DNA of 64,000 nucleotides from Pedobacter steynii (GTDB taxonomy: Bacteria; Bacteroidota; Bacteroidia; Sphingobacteriales; Sphingobacteriaceae). The stretch covers positions 806,001 to 870,000 of the forward strand of contig NZ_FNGY01000001.1 in assembly GCF_900103665.1 (NCBI RefSeq), read 5' to 3'. Both the position numbers and the translations under genes were made by a program. Positions 1-7,890 of the stretch are shown here, piece after piece. The notes beneath the pieces are model-generated. The model was not told the origin of the DNA. It saw only the letters and a list, made by a program, of their open reading frames with translations, and ran no database searches. The stretch's first letter is position 1. Each line of letters starts with the position of its first letter.

Positions 1-1374
1 TGTTTTAGAAGCCGATTCTTCTTCCTTATCGGAAGGAACAGCACCCTCCGCAACATAAAGGTCGATCCCGAATTGTTTCCTGTTTACGGAGACTTTCATG
101 GCTTCCAGTGCTTTTTCTGCATCAAAATCCCGGATTCCCTTTGCATAAGCATCTACAATGACTGGGATAGAGTGGTTTCCAATCATGCAAAAGGTCTCAT
201 TGGAGGCCAATTCCCATACTGGCAACAATTTTCCCTGGTCGTACATGGCGAGAAAGGTTTTAATGAAATCCAATGTCCTTTTTCTGTCGATCAATGCGAG
301 GAGGGGATGTTCTGTGCGGTGGGTGTCCCATAGGGAGAACATTGTAAAGTACTCGAAGCCGACTGCCCGGTGAACCTTCTTGTCTAAACCCAGGTATTGC
401 CCATCTACATCCATAAATAAATTAGGATTCAGAAAACTGTGATACAATGCCGTATAATAGGTGCGGAGTTGTTTTAGATCGGTACTCTCCGGCTCAATTT
501 TAGAAAGTTCAGCATTCCAAATCTTTTTAGCCTTAGCTACCGTGCCTTTGAAATCATAGCCTTTTGGCTCAGCATCCAGGTTTTTTAAAGCACCTTCGGC
601 ACTTACTGCTGATACAGCCACCTTAGAAAGTACGTTTTCGCCGGCTTTAGTCTCAAATTGTATAAATAGCTTGATGTTCTTACCAGATGCCTTTTTCAGG
701 CCTTTCTGTACAATGTCATCCACAGCAATGCCGTAGGCCTTGAAAGGTTTGCTAAATTTAGCATAGAAATAAATCGGCTGATCCTTGGCAAAGGCTCTGG
801 ACCTCCTAAAGCCACGAATTTCAGTTGGACTAACGACTTCAATCCAGGAATCCAACACCCGGTCCCGGTGTTTTAAATCAATAATGATATTGGATTGTTT
901 TGAAGCAGGGAAGGTGTATTGATGTAAAGCGACTCTTCTGGTAGTCGTTAGTGCGACATCAATAGCATATTTATCGAGCCTGGTTGCATAGTATCCTACA
1001 CTGGCTTTTTCATTTTTCTTTTGAAAAGGAGAAGAATAAGCGGCATTCTGAAATTGAGGCTGGCCTACGGTAGGCATAAACAAAACGTCTCCATAATCAG
1101 AAATTCCTCCGCCACTCATGTGGGTATTGGAAAATCCATAGACCACGCTGTCGGTATTGTGGTAACCGGAGCAACCGTCCCATCCTGTTAAACGGGTGTC
1201 AGGACCAGGTTGGATCATGCCAAAGGGCATAGAAGGGCCGGGATAAGTATGTCCGTGTCCGTCAGTTCCGATAAACGGATCTACATATTGCGTATAATCT
1301 TTTTTAGTTTGAGCAGTGCTGATGGAAATGAACAGGGCACCAAATAACGCCGTGCCAATCAGTTTTTTTATCAT
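1..1374 (-). CDS. GH92 family alpha-1,2-mannosidase, partial (C-terminus beyond left edge)
   Basis: The reading frame is open from an ATG at 1374 to the left edge, about 458 residues, so the C-terminal part is missing. A signal peptide (basic MIKK start, hydrophobic stretch, STAQ cleavage region) is followed by GTDGHGHTYPGPSMPFGM and by SLWDTHRTEHPLL near the visible end. Both are characteristic of glycoside hydrolase family 92, which removes alpha-mannose from N-glycans with calcium. It is predicted to be periplasmic or surface-exposed. It starts 8 bases after cutC ends and is probably the last visible gene of a five-gene minus-strand operon with a glycosylasparaginase. Linkage specificity cannot be read from this half. 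Family assignment is confident. Confidence 0.93.
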   Translation of the reverse strand, partial: MIKKLIGTALFGALFISISTAQTKKDYTQYVDPFIGTDGHGHTYPGPSMPFGMIQPGPDTRLTGWDGCSGYHNTDSVVYGFSNTHMSGGGISDYGDVLFMPTVGQPQFQNAAYSSPFQKKNEKASVGYYATRLDKYAIDVALTTTRRVALHQYTFPASKQSNIIIDLKHRDRVLDSWIEVVSPTEIRGFRRSRAFAKDQPIYFYAKFSKPFKAYGIAVDDIVQKGLKKASGKNIKLFIQFETKAGENVLSKVAVSAVSAEGALKNLDAEPKGYDFKGTVAKAKKIWNAELSKIEPESTDLKQLRTYYTALYHSFLNPNLFMDVDGQYLGLDKKVHRAVGFEYFTMFSLWDTHRTEHPLLALIDRKRTLDFIKTFLAMYDQGKLLPVWELASNETFCMIGNHSIPVIVDAYAKGIRDFDAEKALEAMKVSVNRKQFGIDLYVAEGAVPSDKEEESASKT

Positions 1375-1382
1375 TTTTAGCG

Positions 1383-2123
1383 TTATTTATTGCTGTTGGC
1401 GAGTTCAATCAGTTTTTTTACCGTTGCGGTATCCGTCAGGTCAAAGCTAAATTCATCTGCTGCTGTACCCATACTCAATTCCGGTTTTCTGAACTCCATT
1501 TTACTTTTTACCGGATGTTTTGCCGAAGCATGAAATTCTTTTGCTCCGGTAATGCGAATGAGCTCTGCAATATTTTCTGTTTTGACGCCTGCTCCGGGCA
1601 TGATGCTGATTCTTCCTGCAGCCTGGGTGATTAAACCTTTTAGCGTTTCGGCCCCTTTAATTGCAGAGATGGCACCACCAGAAGTCAACACCCGTTCACA
1701 TCCCAGTTCAATGAGTTCTTCCAAAGCTTTTTCCAGGTCATTACACATGTCAAAAGCCCGGTGGAAAGTTACTTTCATAGGTCTTGCCAGTTCAATCAGT
1801 TCTGCACAGCGTTCTTTATCGATGCTGCCATCAGTTTTGAGGATCCCGATAACCACCCCATCACAATTTAATGATTTACACATTTTAATGTCCTCTTTCA
1901 TGAGGCGGAACTCCAGGTCTGAATAGAGGAAATCTCCACCTCTGGGCCGGATGATCGGATAAACAAGAATGTGCAGCAGTTCTTTAGCGAGCTTTAGCTG
2001 GGCATAGCTGGGCGTCGTACCTCCCTCGTGCAAATTATCACAAAATTCTACCCTCACAGCGCCACCTTCCTGAGCCGCAAGGGCAGAGGAAAGAGAGTTG
2101 GCGCAAACTTCCATTTGAATCAT
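1383..2123 (-). CDS. cutC: CutC family protein
   Basis: A 246-residue protein of the CutC family (PF03932, TIM barrel), near full length. It opens with MIQMEVCANS and continues with the QEGGAVRVEFCDNL segment, PRGGDF, TFHRAFD, TSGGAISA and GAGVKTENI. A TTG nine bases upstream is in frame, but the ATG gives the N-terminus usual for CutC. The family was named for copper tolerance in E. coli, but that role is disputed and no copper motif is obvious. Here it lies between a glycosylasparaginase and a GH92 mannosidase with gaps of 18 and 8 bases, which points to a job in glycan or glycosyl-asparagine catabolism. That function is inferred from context only. Confidence 0.9.
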   Translation of the reverse strand: MIQMEVCANSLSSALAAQEGGAVRVEFCDNLHEGGTTPSYAQLKLAKELLHILVYPIIRPRGGDFLYSDLEFRLMKEDIKMCKSLNCDGVVIGILKTDGSIDKERCAELIELARPMKVTFHRAFDMCNDLEKALEELIELGCERVLTSGGAISAIKGAETLKGLITQAAGRISIMPGAGVKTENIAELIRITGAKEFHASAKHPVKSKMEFRKPELSMGTAADEFSFDLTDTATVKKLIELANSNK

Positions 2124-2141
2124 TTTATACAAAGAAAAATA

Positions 2142-3176
2142 TTAATAATAGCTTTTCCCAGGGATCAGCAGATCGTTCTTCTGACTGGTACATACCGCAT
2201 AGCTGAATCCTTTTTGGATGGCATAAGCTCCGTATTCCCCTTTTTTATTCAAAGCAAGGAAACCCACCTGAATGCCTTTTGCAATCTCTGGTTTCTTCTT
2301 GATGATCCTCATCACCGCTTCTTTACAGGCATCCTCAGGAGCATAACCTTGTCGCATCAGCTCTACCACTAAAAAACTACCTACGTTACGGATCACTTCT
2401 TCACCAACTCCGGTAGAAGTAGCGCCGCCAACTTCATTGTCTACATATAAACCTGCACCGATGATCGGGCTGTCGCCCACACGTCCATGGAGTTTATAAG
2501 CCATTCCGCTGGTGGTACAGGCACCCGAAATGTTCCCTTTGGCATCAATGGCCAGCATACCAATGGTATCATGGTTGTACTGATTTCCGGGTAATTTAGT
2601 CGGGGCGGCTTTATCGTAAAGTTTGTTCTCTATGTTCATGACCGGCGCATATTTGGCCGTTTTCAACCATTCTTTCCATGCTTTTTCACTTTCTTTAGTG
2701 AGCAGGTTTTGTTTTTTAAAGCCGTTTTCCAATGCAAACTGAAGTGCACCATCACCAACAAGCATTACATGTGGCGTTTTCTCCATCACGAGTCTTGCCA
2801 CAGATATCGGATGCATAATGTGTTCTAAACCGGCTACCGCACCGCAATTGCCTAAATCGTCCATGATACAGGCATCCAGGGTTACATGACCATCTCTGTC
2901 CGGTAAACCGCCATATCCTACCGATTGATTTTTAGGATCAGCTTCAGGAACATGAACACCTTTTTCAACCGCATCCAGGGCTCTTCCTCCGGTAGAAAGC
3001 ACTTTCCATGCCGCCTGATTGGCTGCAATACCGAAATCCCAGGTAGAGATCACAATAGGTTTTACGGTTTCAAGGGAAGAAGGATTAGGGATCATCGCTG
3101 CCGCGCTTGCTCTGTCGATGGCCAGTAACGAAGCGGAAAGCGCAGATGCTTTTATGAATTTTCTACGGTTAAACAT
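2142..3176 (-). CDS. N4-(beta-N-acetylglucosaminyl)-L-asparaginase (glycosylasparaginase)
   Basis: A 344-residue Ntn-hydrolase that splits GlcNAc-Asn, the last linkage of N-glycoprotein breakdown, into aspartate and an amino sugar. The N-terminus has a twin-arginine-like signal (NRRKFIKASALSAS, then a hydrophobic stretch and an ASAAA region), so folded export through Tat to the periplasm is likely. The autocleavage site is visible as H202-D203-T204 (sequence NHDTIGMLAID); Thr204 becomes the N-terminal nucleophile. The downstream GRVGDSPIIGAGLYVDN and GGATSTGVGE segments form the binding pocket in this family. It sits between an omega-amidase gene and cutC, with a GH92 gene further downstream, consistent with co-transcription for N-glycan use. 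Confidence 0.93.
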   Translation of the reverse strand: MFNRRKFIKASALSASLLAIDRASAAAMIPNPSSLETVKPIVISTWDFGIAANQAAWKVLSTGGRALDAVEKGVHVPEADPKNQSVGYGGLPDRDGHVTLDACIMDDLGNCGAVAGLEHIMHPISVARLVMEKTPHVMLVGDGALQFALENGFKKQNLLTKESEKAWKEWLKTAKYAPVMNIENKLYDKAAPTKLPGNQYNHDTIGMLAIDAKGNISGACTTSGMAYKLHGRVGDSPIIGAGLYVDNEVGGATSTGVGEEVIRNVGSFLVVELMRQGYAPEDACKEAVMRIIKKKPEIAKGIQVGFLALNKKGEYGAYAIQKGFSYAVCTSQKNDLLIPGKSYY

Positions 3177-3202
3177 GGTTTGGTTTAGTAATGTGTGTTT
3201 GG

Positions 3203-4006
3203 TTAAATGATATTAAAATTGTCAGCATCCTTTAAGAAAGGGAAGTTATGACGGGTTTTTACAAGTTCTTCATAACCGATGCTGAAGGTATATAAATCTT
3301 CATCTTCAGGTTTGTAGTATACGGTTTTACCCATAGGATCGATACATTGAGACTGACCGCTATGGTACACTTCTTTGCCATCATGACCTACGCGGTTGGC
3401 GGCGATTACATAACTCTGATTTTCTATTGCACGGGCAGGAATCAAAGCATTCCAGTGTATAGCGCGTTTATCCGGCCAGCTGGCAACGAACAACAGGATG
3501 TCGTATTCTTCATTCTGGTTGCGTAACCAGACCGGAAAGCGAAGATCATAGCAGATCGCAAGGCGAATTTTCCAGCCTTTTAATTCTACGATCACTTTAT
3601 CATTACCAGGGGTATAGGTTTTATCTTCTTCACCTAAACCAAAGAGGTGCCTTTTGTCGTAATGACTGTATCCGCCATCAGGAAGCATCCAGATCATGCG
3701 GTTATAATAATGTCCGTTTTCTTTGATGATGAGACTTCCCGTAACCACACATTCGTATTTTTGTGCAATTTCATTCATCCATTGCATGGTTTTTCCACCC
3801 ATCTCTTCGGCAAGTGCCTCCGCATTCATGCTAAATCCGGTGTTGAACATCTCAGGAAGAATAATCAGGTCTGTTTTTTCTTTAACACCCGAGGACAATC
3901 TCAAGGATAAGTTCTGAAGGTTCTTGTCAATATTTTCCCAAAATAGGTAAGCCTGAAAAATAGTGATCTTCAGGTTTTTAATATTCAGGTAATCTGGACT
4001 TTCCAT
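3203..4006 (-). CDS. Nitrilase-superfamily omega-amidase (YafV/MtnU type)
   Basis: A 267-residue carbon-nitrogen hydrolase. The Glu-Lys-Cys catalytic triad is visible as E52 (LPEMFNTGF), K118 (YDKRHLF) and C152 (AICYDLRFP). The pattern ICYDLRFPVW, the HLF segment and the length fit the omega-amidase branch, which hydrolyses alpha-ketoglutaramate or alpha-ketosuccinamate to the oxo-acid and ammonia. There is no signal peptide, so it should be cytoplasmic. It lies 24 bases downstream of an aminotransferase whose glutamine transamination would make that substrate, which supports the specific call over a generic nitrilase. Confidence 0.87.
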   Translation of the reverse strand: MESPDYLNIKNLKITIFQAYLFWENIDKNLQNLSLRLSSGVKEKTDLIILPEMFNTGFSMNAEALAEEMGGKTMQWMNEIAQKYECVVTGSLIIKENGHYYNRMIWMLPDGGYSHYDKRHLFGLGEEDKTYTPGNDKVIVELKGWKIRLAICYDLRFPVWLRNQNEEYDILLFVASWPDKRAIHWNALIPARAIENQSYVIAANRVGHDGKEVYHSGQSQCIDPMGKTVYYKPEDEDLYTFSIGYEELVKTRHNFPFLKDADNFNII

Positions 4007-4030
4007 TATTCTAATTTAAGGGGATGTAAA

Positions 4031-5176
4031 TTATAATTTAACTAGTCTTTCAACGGCTTTTTCTAAAGTTTCTTGCTTTTTGGCAAAACAAAAACGTAAA
4101 ACATGATGGTCCGTGTTCCGGATATAGAAGGCAGAAACGGGGATAGAAGCCACGCCATATTCCTTAATTAACCTTTCGGCCATAGCGACATCTTTTTCAT
4201 CGCTGAGGTGCTCATAGCTAACGCATTGGAAATAAGAACCGTTGCAAGGTAATAATTTAAACTTGGTTTCGGCAAGCAGGGAACGGAACAAATCGCGTTT
4301 TTGCTGGAAGAAAGCCGATAATCCAAGATAACTCTGCGGATCTTTCAGGTATTTTGCCACGCCCAGCTGCATTGGGGTATTCACACTGAATACATTAAAC
4401 TGATGTACTTTTCTGAACTCTTTCATCAGGGCTTCAGGGGCAAGGCAATAGCCTAATTTCCAGCCGGTAGTATGTAGTAATTTTCCAAAGGAAGCCACAA
4501 TAAAGCTTCTTTCCCGAAGTTCAGGATATAAAGCCACACTCTGGTGTTTTTTACCATCAAAAATAATATGCTCATAGACCTCATCACTCAAAATCATGAT
4601 GTCCGTGTTTTTGGTCAGTTTGATGAGCGCTTTAATGTCTTTTTCTGATAAAACACAGCCCGTTGGATTTTGGGGGCTATTTAAGATGATCATTTTGGTA
4701 TTGGCAGAAAACAGCTTCTTCACCATTTCCCAGTCGATCTCGTAATTTGGCGGGGCCAGCTGATAAGGTTTCACCAAACCACCAAGCATTTTGATCGTAG
4801 GTGCATAACAGTCGTACGCAGGTTCAAAGATGATCACTTCATCTCCTGCATTGATATAGGCATTTAAAGCGGTAAATATCGCTTGTGTACCACCTGCAGT
4901 AACGGTTACTTCCGTTTCAGGGTGGTAATCTGCGCTGTAAAGGTGATTCATCTTTTCAGCAATCAATTCCCTCAGGACCGGAAGACCTGTCATCGGGGCA
5001 TATTGATTAAATCCTTGTTTCATTGCATCCGCTACATATTCAATTAGTTTAGGATCCGCTTCGTAGTCAGGAAATCCCTGAGAAAGATTAATTGCTTTGT
5101 GTTCTTCGGCTAATTTGGACATGACCGAAAAGATATTCGTGCCTGTTCCTGGTAGTTTTGATTGTGTAGATATCAT
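4031..5176 (-). CDS. PLP-dependent aminotransferase, methionine/glutamine type (YbdL-like)
   Basis: A 381-residue class I/II fold-type I aminotransferase. The PLP lysine is K232 in ASFGKLLHTTGWKLGY, a signature shared with E. coli methionine aminotransferase YbdL and kynurenine/glutamine transaminases. NSPQNPTG and LSDEVYEHIIFDG are also present. It probably transaminates methionine, aromatic amino acids or glutamine against 2-oxo acids such as 2-oxo-4-methylthiobutanoate. It heads the minus-strand gene series; the omega-amidase follows 24 bases downstream, forming the known glutamine transaminase/omega-amidase couple that drives transamination to completion. A divergent promoter region of 67 bases separates it from the QueT-like gene. 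Exact substrate is not determinable from sequence. Confidence 0.88.
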   Translation of the reverse strand: MISTQSKLPGTGTNIFSVMSKLAEEHKAINLSQGFPDYEADPKLIEYVADAMKQGFNQYAPMTGLPVLRELIAEKMNHLYSADYHPETEVTVTAGGTQAIFTALNAYINAGDEVIIFEPAYDCYAPTIKMLGGLVKPYQLAPPNYEIDWEMVKKLFSANTKMIILNSPQNPTGCVLSEKDIKALIKLTKNTDIMILSDEVYEHIIFDGKKHQSVALYPELRERSFIVASFGKLLHTTGWKLGYCLAPEALMKEFRKVHQFNVFSVNTPMQLGVAKYLKDPQSYLGLSAFFQQKRDLFRSLLAETKFKLLPCNGSYFQCVSYEHLSDEKDVAMAERLIKEYGVASIPVSAFYIRNTDHHVLRFCFAKKQETLEKAVERLVKL

Positions 5177-5243
5177 GTGACAACGAAAATAGAAATAATA
5201 TTTATCCTCTTATATCAGATTTATTTAATAATTTCATCCTGCT

Positions 5244-6011
5244 ATGACTTTTAAAACAAAAGAAAGCAGGTTGCTGCTCGTTTTAGGCTCCTTTTTTGTC
5301 GCCAATGCCATCCTCTCAGAATTTATCGGAGTAAAAATATTTACGGTCGAGGGAACGCTTGGCATCAAGCAGTTTGATATTAATCTGCTAGGCGTGCCGA
5401 ACCTCTCCTTTAACATGTCGGCAGGCGTGTTGACCTGGCCACTGATCTTTATCATGACAGATATCATTAATGAATATTTTGGTGTCCGGCAGGTGCGGTT
5501 TCTATCGATCTTAACTGCGGTACTGATTGCTTATGCCTTTTTTATAGTAGGAGCGGCCATGCAGCTGACACCCTCAGATTTTTGGGTAAACCAGAACATT
5601 CAGGGACATCAGCTGAATATGAATGCCGCTTTTGCGGGAATATTCGGACAGGGAATGTGGATTATTGTGGGGTCTATTATTGCCTTCCTGATCGGGCAAA
5701 TCGCCGATGTGCTGATCTTTCATAAGATCAAAAAGGTGACAGGTGATAAGGCATTATGGTTGCGGGCAACAGGTTCAACAGTCGTTTCCCAGTGTATTGA
5801 TAGCTTTGTAGTAATTTTCATCGCTTTTTACCTCAATCCTCAATACCATTGGAGCTGGCAAATGGTGGCTGCCATCGGATTGGTCAATTATACGTATAAG
5901 TTTATCGTCGCCATTCTGATGACACCGATATTGTATCTCGTTCATGGCATCATAGACGGCTACCTTGGAAAAGATCTGGCACAACGCATGATCAAAATGG
6001 CCGGCAGGTAA
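5244..6011 (+). CDS. Queuosine-precursor transporter, VUT/YhhQ family
   Basis: A 255-residue integral membrane protein with about six hydrophobic segments and the family signature motifs FFVANAILSEFIGVKIF, MTDIINEYFG near residue 75, and the late SQCIDSFVVI segment. This is the PF02592 family; E. coli YhhQ imports queuosine precursors (preQ0/preQ1) for tRNA modification. No queuosine synthesis gene is adjacent and no preQ1 riboswitch is recognisable in the short 67-base leader. The gene converges on the RES toxin gene with only 5 bases between the stops and no obvious terminator. The family call is firm; the substrate is by homology. Confidence 0.9.
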   Translation: MTFKTKESRLLLVLGSFFVANAILSEFIGVKIFTVEGTLGIKQFDINLLGVPNLSFNMSAGVLTWPLIFIMTDIINEYFGVRQVRFLSILTAVLIAYAFFIVGAAMQLTPSDFWVNQNIQGHQLNMNAAFAGIFGQGMWIIVGSIIAFLIGQIADVLIFHKIKKVTGDKALWLRATGSTVVSQCIDSFVVIFIAFYLNPQYHWSWQMVAAIGLVNYTYKFIVAILMTPILYLVHGIIDGYLGKDLAQRMIKMAGR

Positions 6012-6016
6012 TCCCG

Positions 6017-6466
6017 TTATAGTTTGATCCTTTTGTCAAATACAAAAGACTCAGATTTTAACAGTTTGATGAACTTAAAATCAGGATGCTGTGGATTGAT
6101 CAGGTAATTGTACTCCGCAGGAATGATAGAAGAGGGGACTTTTAATATCGCCGATTTTTCTTCCTTAATCCAGTTTTCACCAATTTCCTGTGTGAGGGGC
6201 ATATTTTCAAATTCGACCCAGTCTGCAGGGAGCTTTTTTAGCTCAATCGTCTGGATCATGATGTCATCAGGAATTTCAATGGTCATCACCTTGAAGGAGT
6301 TATTAAGCCCGATCTGGTTTCTATGCACCACATTCTCCAGGCAAGCCAGGGAGCGTGATCCTGCACTATAAATCACTTCCACCTCATTCGGATTCCAGCG
6401 TGCTGCTCTTCCTGAGGCCATTAAAGAACCGGCATATTTTGTGAGGGCGATACGAAATACCTGCAT
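6017..6466 (-). CDS. RES-domain toxin of a RES-Xre toxin-antitoxin pair
   Basis: A 149-residue RES-domain protein (PF08808). It begins FRIALTKYAG, keeps the Arg-rich SGRAARWNP segment and the YSAGSRSLACLEN motif with the conserved Glu, and has the typical C-terminal NPQHPDF segment. Characterised RES toxins degrade NAD+ and halt growth until neutralised. The start lies 1 base after the antitoxin stop, so translation is probably coupled. This upstream-antitoxin order and spacing are standard for the family. It looks intact in length and motifs. Confidence 0.93.
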   Translation of the reverse strand: MQVFRIALTKYAGSLMASGRAARWNPNEVEVIYSAGSRSLACLENVVHRNQIGLNNSFKVMTIEIPDDIMIQTIELKKLPADWVEFENMPLTQEIGENWIKEEKSAILKVPSSIIPAEYNYLINPQHPDFKFIKLLKSESFVFDKRIKL

Positions 6467-6467
6467 A

Positions 6468-6932
6468 TTAAGCTAAATCACCGTATTCAATGCGGATTAA
6501 TTCTTCTTCGATCAGGGAAATCCCGGTAATGGTATCCATCAATTCAAAAGGGATCTGATTGCCTAAGCCATAAGAAGGGGTATTCAACCAGAGGTGAAAG
6601 GCTTTTGCGGTTCCAAAGATTTCGATCCCTTTTTCAAAAAGAGAGAAAGATTTCAGGAGTTTTTCACTTAAGGAAGCATCCAGTTTGGAAGCATTGGACA
6701 CATAATTCTCTATTGTTTTTACATTTGTTTTAAAAGTATCCTGAAACTCCTCCCTGGTGAAGCCGGAAAGGCTCAGGAAATCTAATGCGGCCTTTGCCGA
6801 TAAGCCATTTTTAGCGCTGGTCAGTACACTGATTGAATTGGTGTACAAAGATTGATAAGGTGCGATTAGTGCAGCTTCAGCAACTACAGATACTTTAGCT
6901 TTAGTTTTATAGGGTTTTGGAGTGCTTGCCAT
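6468..6932 (-). CDS. Xre/MbcA/ParS-type antitoxin (DUF2384) of the RES pair
   Basis: A 154-residue antitoxin. The N-terminal half (about residues 30-90) resembles the helical Xre-like part (KNGLSAKAALDFLSLSGFTREEF, here in two parts: KNGLSAKAALDFL and SLSGFTREEF), and the C-terminal half carries the DUF2384 toxin-binding segment FGTAKAFHLWLNTPSYGLG followed by PFELMDTITG. Antitoxins of this family cover the NAD-binding pocket of the RES toxin and usually repress their own promoter. The gene is first in a two-gene operon with a TAnnTTTG-type element 22 bases upstream of its ATG. It appears complete. Confidence 0.93.
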   Translation of the reverse strand: MASTPKPYKTKAKVSVVAEAALIAPYQSLYTNSISVLTSAKNGLSAKAALDFLSLSGFTREEFQDTFKTNVKTIENYVSNASKLDASLSEKLLKSFSLFEKGIEIFGTAKAFHLWLNTPSYGLGNQIPFELMDTITGISLIEEELIRIEYGDLA

Positions 6933-6953
6933 AATACTTCTTTTTTGCTATTT

Positions 6954-6961
6954 CAAATGTA
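6954..6961 (-). promoter_or_regulatory. Putative -7 element of the toxin-antitoxin promoter
   Basis: Read on the minus strand the bases are TACATTTG, an exact match to the Bacteroidota -7 consensus TAnnTTTG, 22 bases before the antitoxin ATG. No clear -33 TTG is seen at the ideal distance. A match of this length also occurs by chance in AT-rich DNA, so the position is the main support. Confidence 0.45.
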
Positions 6962-7066
6962 GGAATATTTTCTGTAGTTTTTAGAATATTTTCCAAACAA
7001 AGACGCATTCCTGACAAATCTGGCTTTGAGGGGTATGGAATGCGGCTTTGAAGCGGGAAGGAGGAC

Positions 7067-7447
7067 TTAGGAAATTTTCTTTACTTCCAGTATTTTAAAC
7101 TCCTGAATGCCATCGGGCATCTCCCAGTTGATGATGTCACCTGTTCTGTATCCGAATAGTGCAATGCTGATCGGCGCAAAAACAGATACTTTCTGTAGTT
7201 TGATGTTCGCTTCTTCAGGCATGACAATTCTGAACGTAAACTCCTTACCGGTTTTCGTATTGGCGATTCTGGCTTCAGATTTCAGGCAAACCACATCTGA
7301 CGGAAGCTCCTGATCTGCATAGATCGTCGCTTCTTTAATTTCCTGTCTCAGCTTTTCCTTGTTATAAGGGCTCATGTTGGATTTATCTAAATGTTCTTTT
7401 AACAGTTTTAAGTCGCTTTTTGATAGTGATAATGATTTTGTTTCCAT
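7067..7447 (-). CDS. Rnk-like GreA/GreB-family protein
   Basis: A 126-residue protein with a short helical N-terminus (about residues 1-45) and a C-terminal GreA/GreB-type FKBP-like domain (about residues 50-126: VVCLKSEARI, VFAPISIALFGYRTGDII and the final QEFKILEVKKI). This is the Rnk-like architecture: it binds RNA polymerase but lacks the long coiled coil needed for transcript cleavage. A role in modulating transcription is known for E. coli Rnk; here it is inferred. It stands alone, upstream of a region with no other clear gene on this strand. Confidence 0.85.
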   Translation of the reverse strand: METKSLSLSKSDLKLLKEHLDKSNMSPYNKEKLRQEIKEATIYADQELPSDVVCLKSEARIANTKTGKEFTFRIVMPEEANIKLQKVSVFAPISIALFGYRTGDIINWEMPDGIQEFKILEVKKIS

Positions 7448-7890
7448 GTTTTAAATGTCTTGATATAAATAAATATTTAATTGCTTTGAAAAATGAAGGG
7501 CAACGCAACAGGATTATCGCGTAAAAGATCAATCTTTTGGAAAAAGGAACCCGCTAAATAGCATGTTCTTCGTGCTTAAAATATTAAATAGCAGCATTGA
7601 TCAGAAGAAGAAGGCCCCTGAATCGAAGGTGTAAAAGAAATGATTCGGGGCTTAATTAATAAAGTCTTTACTCGTTATCTGGTAAGTAAAGCCAAAGGGA
7701 TAGTTCTCCCTGAAAAACCTTTTGAAAAGGGCATATACCTGCAGCTGACTTTTATTATAAGTCATTAGTGTTGCTTTATATAGACCGGTTTTCTGTTTCA
7801 TTTTCGCTAATCTCGGTAGCTTTTTTACAAATTCAAAGTAAAAAGCGTTTTATTTTAAATCATTACCTTAGTCAGACTATCGGTATAAAT
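7448..7890. other. Intergenic region with a possible hairpin, no convincing gene
   Basis: About 440 bases between divergent genes. A stem-loop at 7614-7651 pairs GCCCCTGAATC with GATTCGGGGC (one-base bulge) and is followed by TTAATTAATAAA, which may be a weak terminator or structured leader. A 23-codon ATG frame at 7563-7634 ends inside the hairpin and could be a tiny peptide, but nothing supports expression. Frames extending the deformylase-like gene upstream to a GTG at 7768 look non-coding. Confidence 0.4.

Noticed and set aside
1552..1926. Plus-strand 124-residue frame over cutC
   Set aside because: Lies entirely antisense to a clear CutC gene, has biased composition and no family features.
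5177..5243. preQ1 riboswitch before the queuosine-precursor transporter
   Set aside because: Looked for a short pseudoknot motif; the 67-base leader shows none.
7563..7634. 23-codon frame MFFVLKILNSS... in the 440-base intergenic region
   Set aside because: Too short to distinguish from chance, though it ends inside a hairpin; mentioned only in the region entry.
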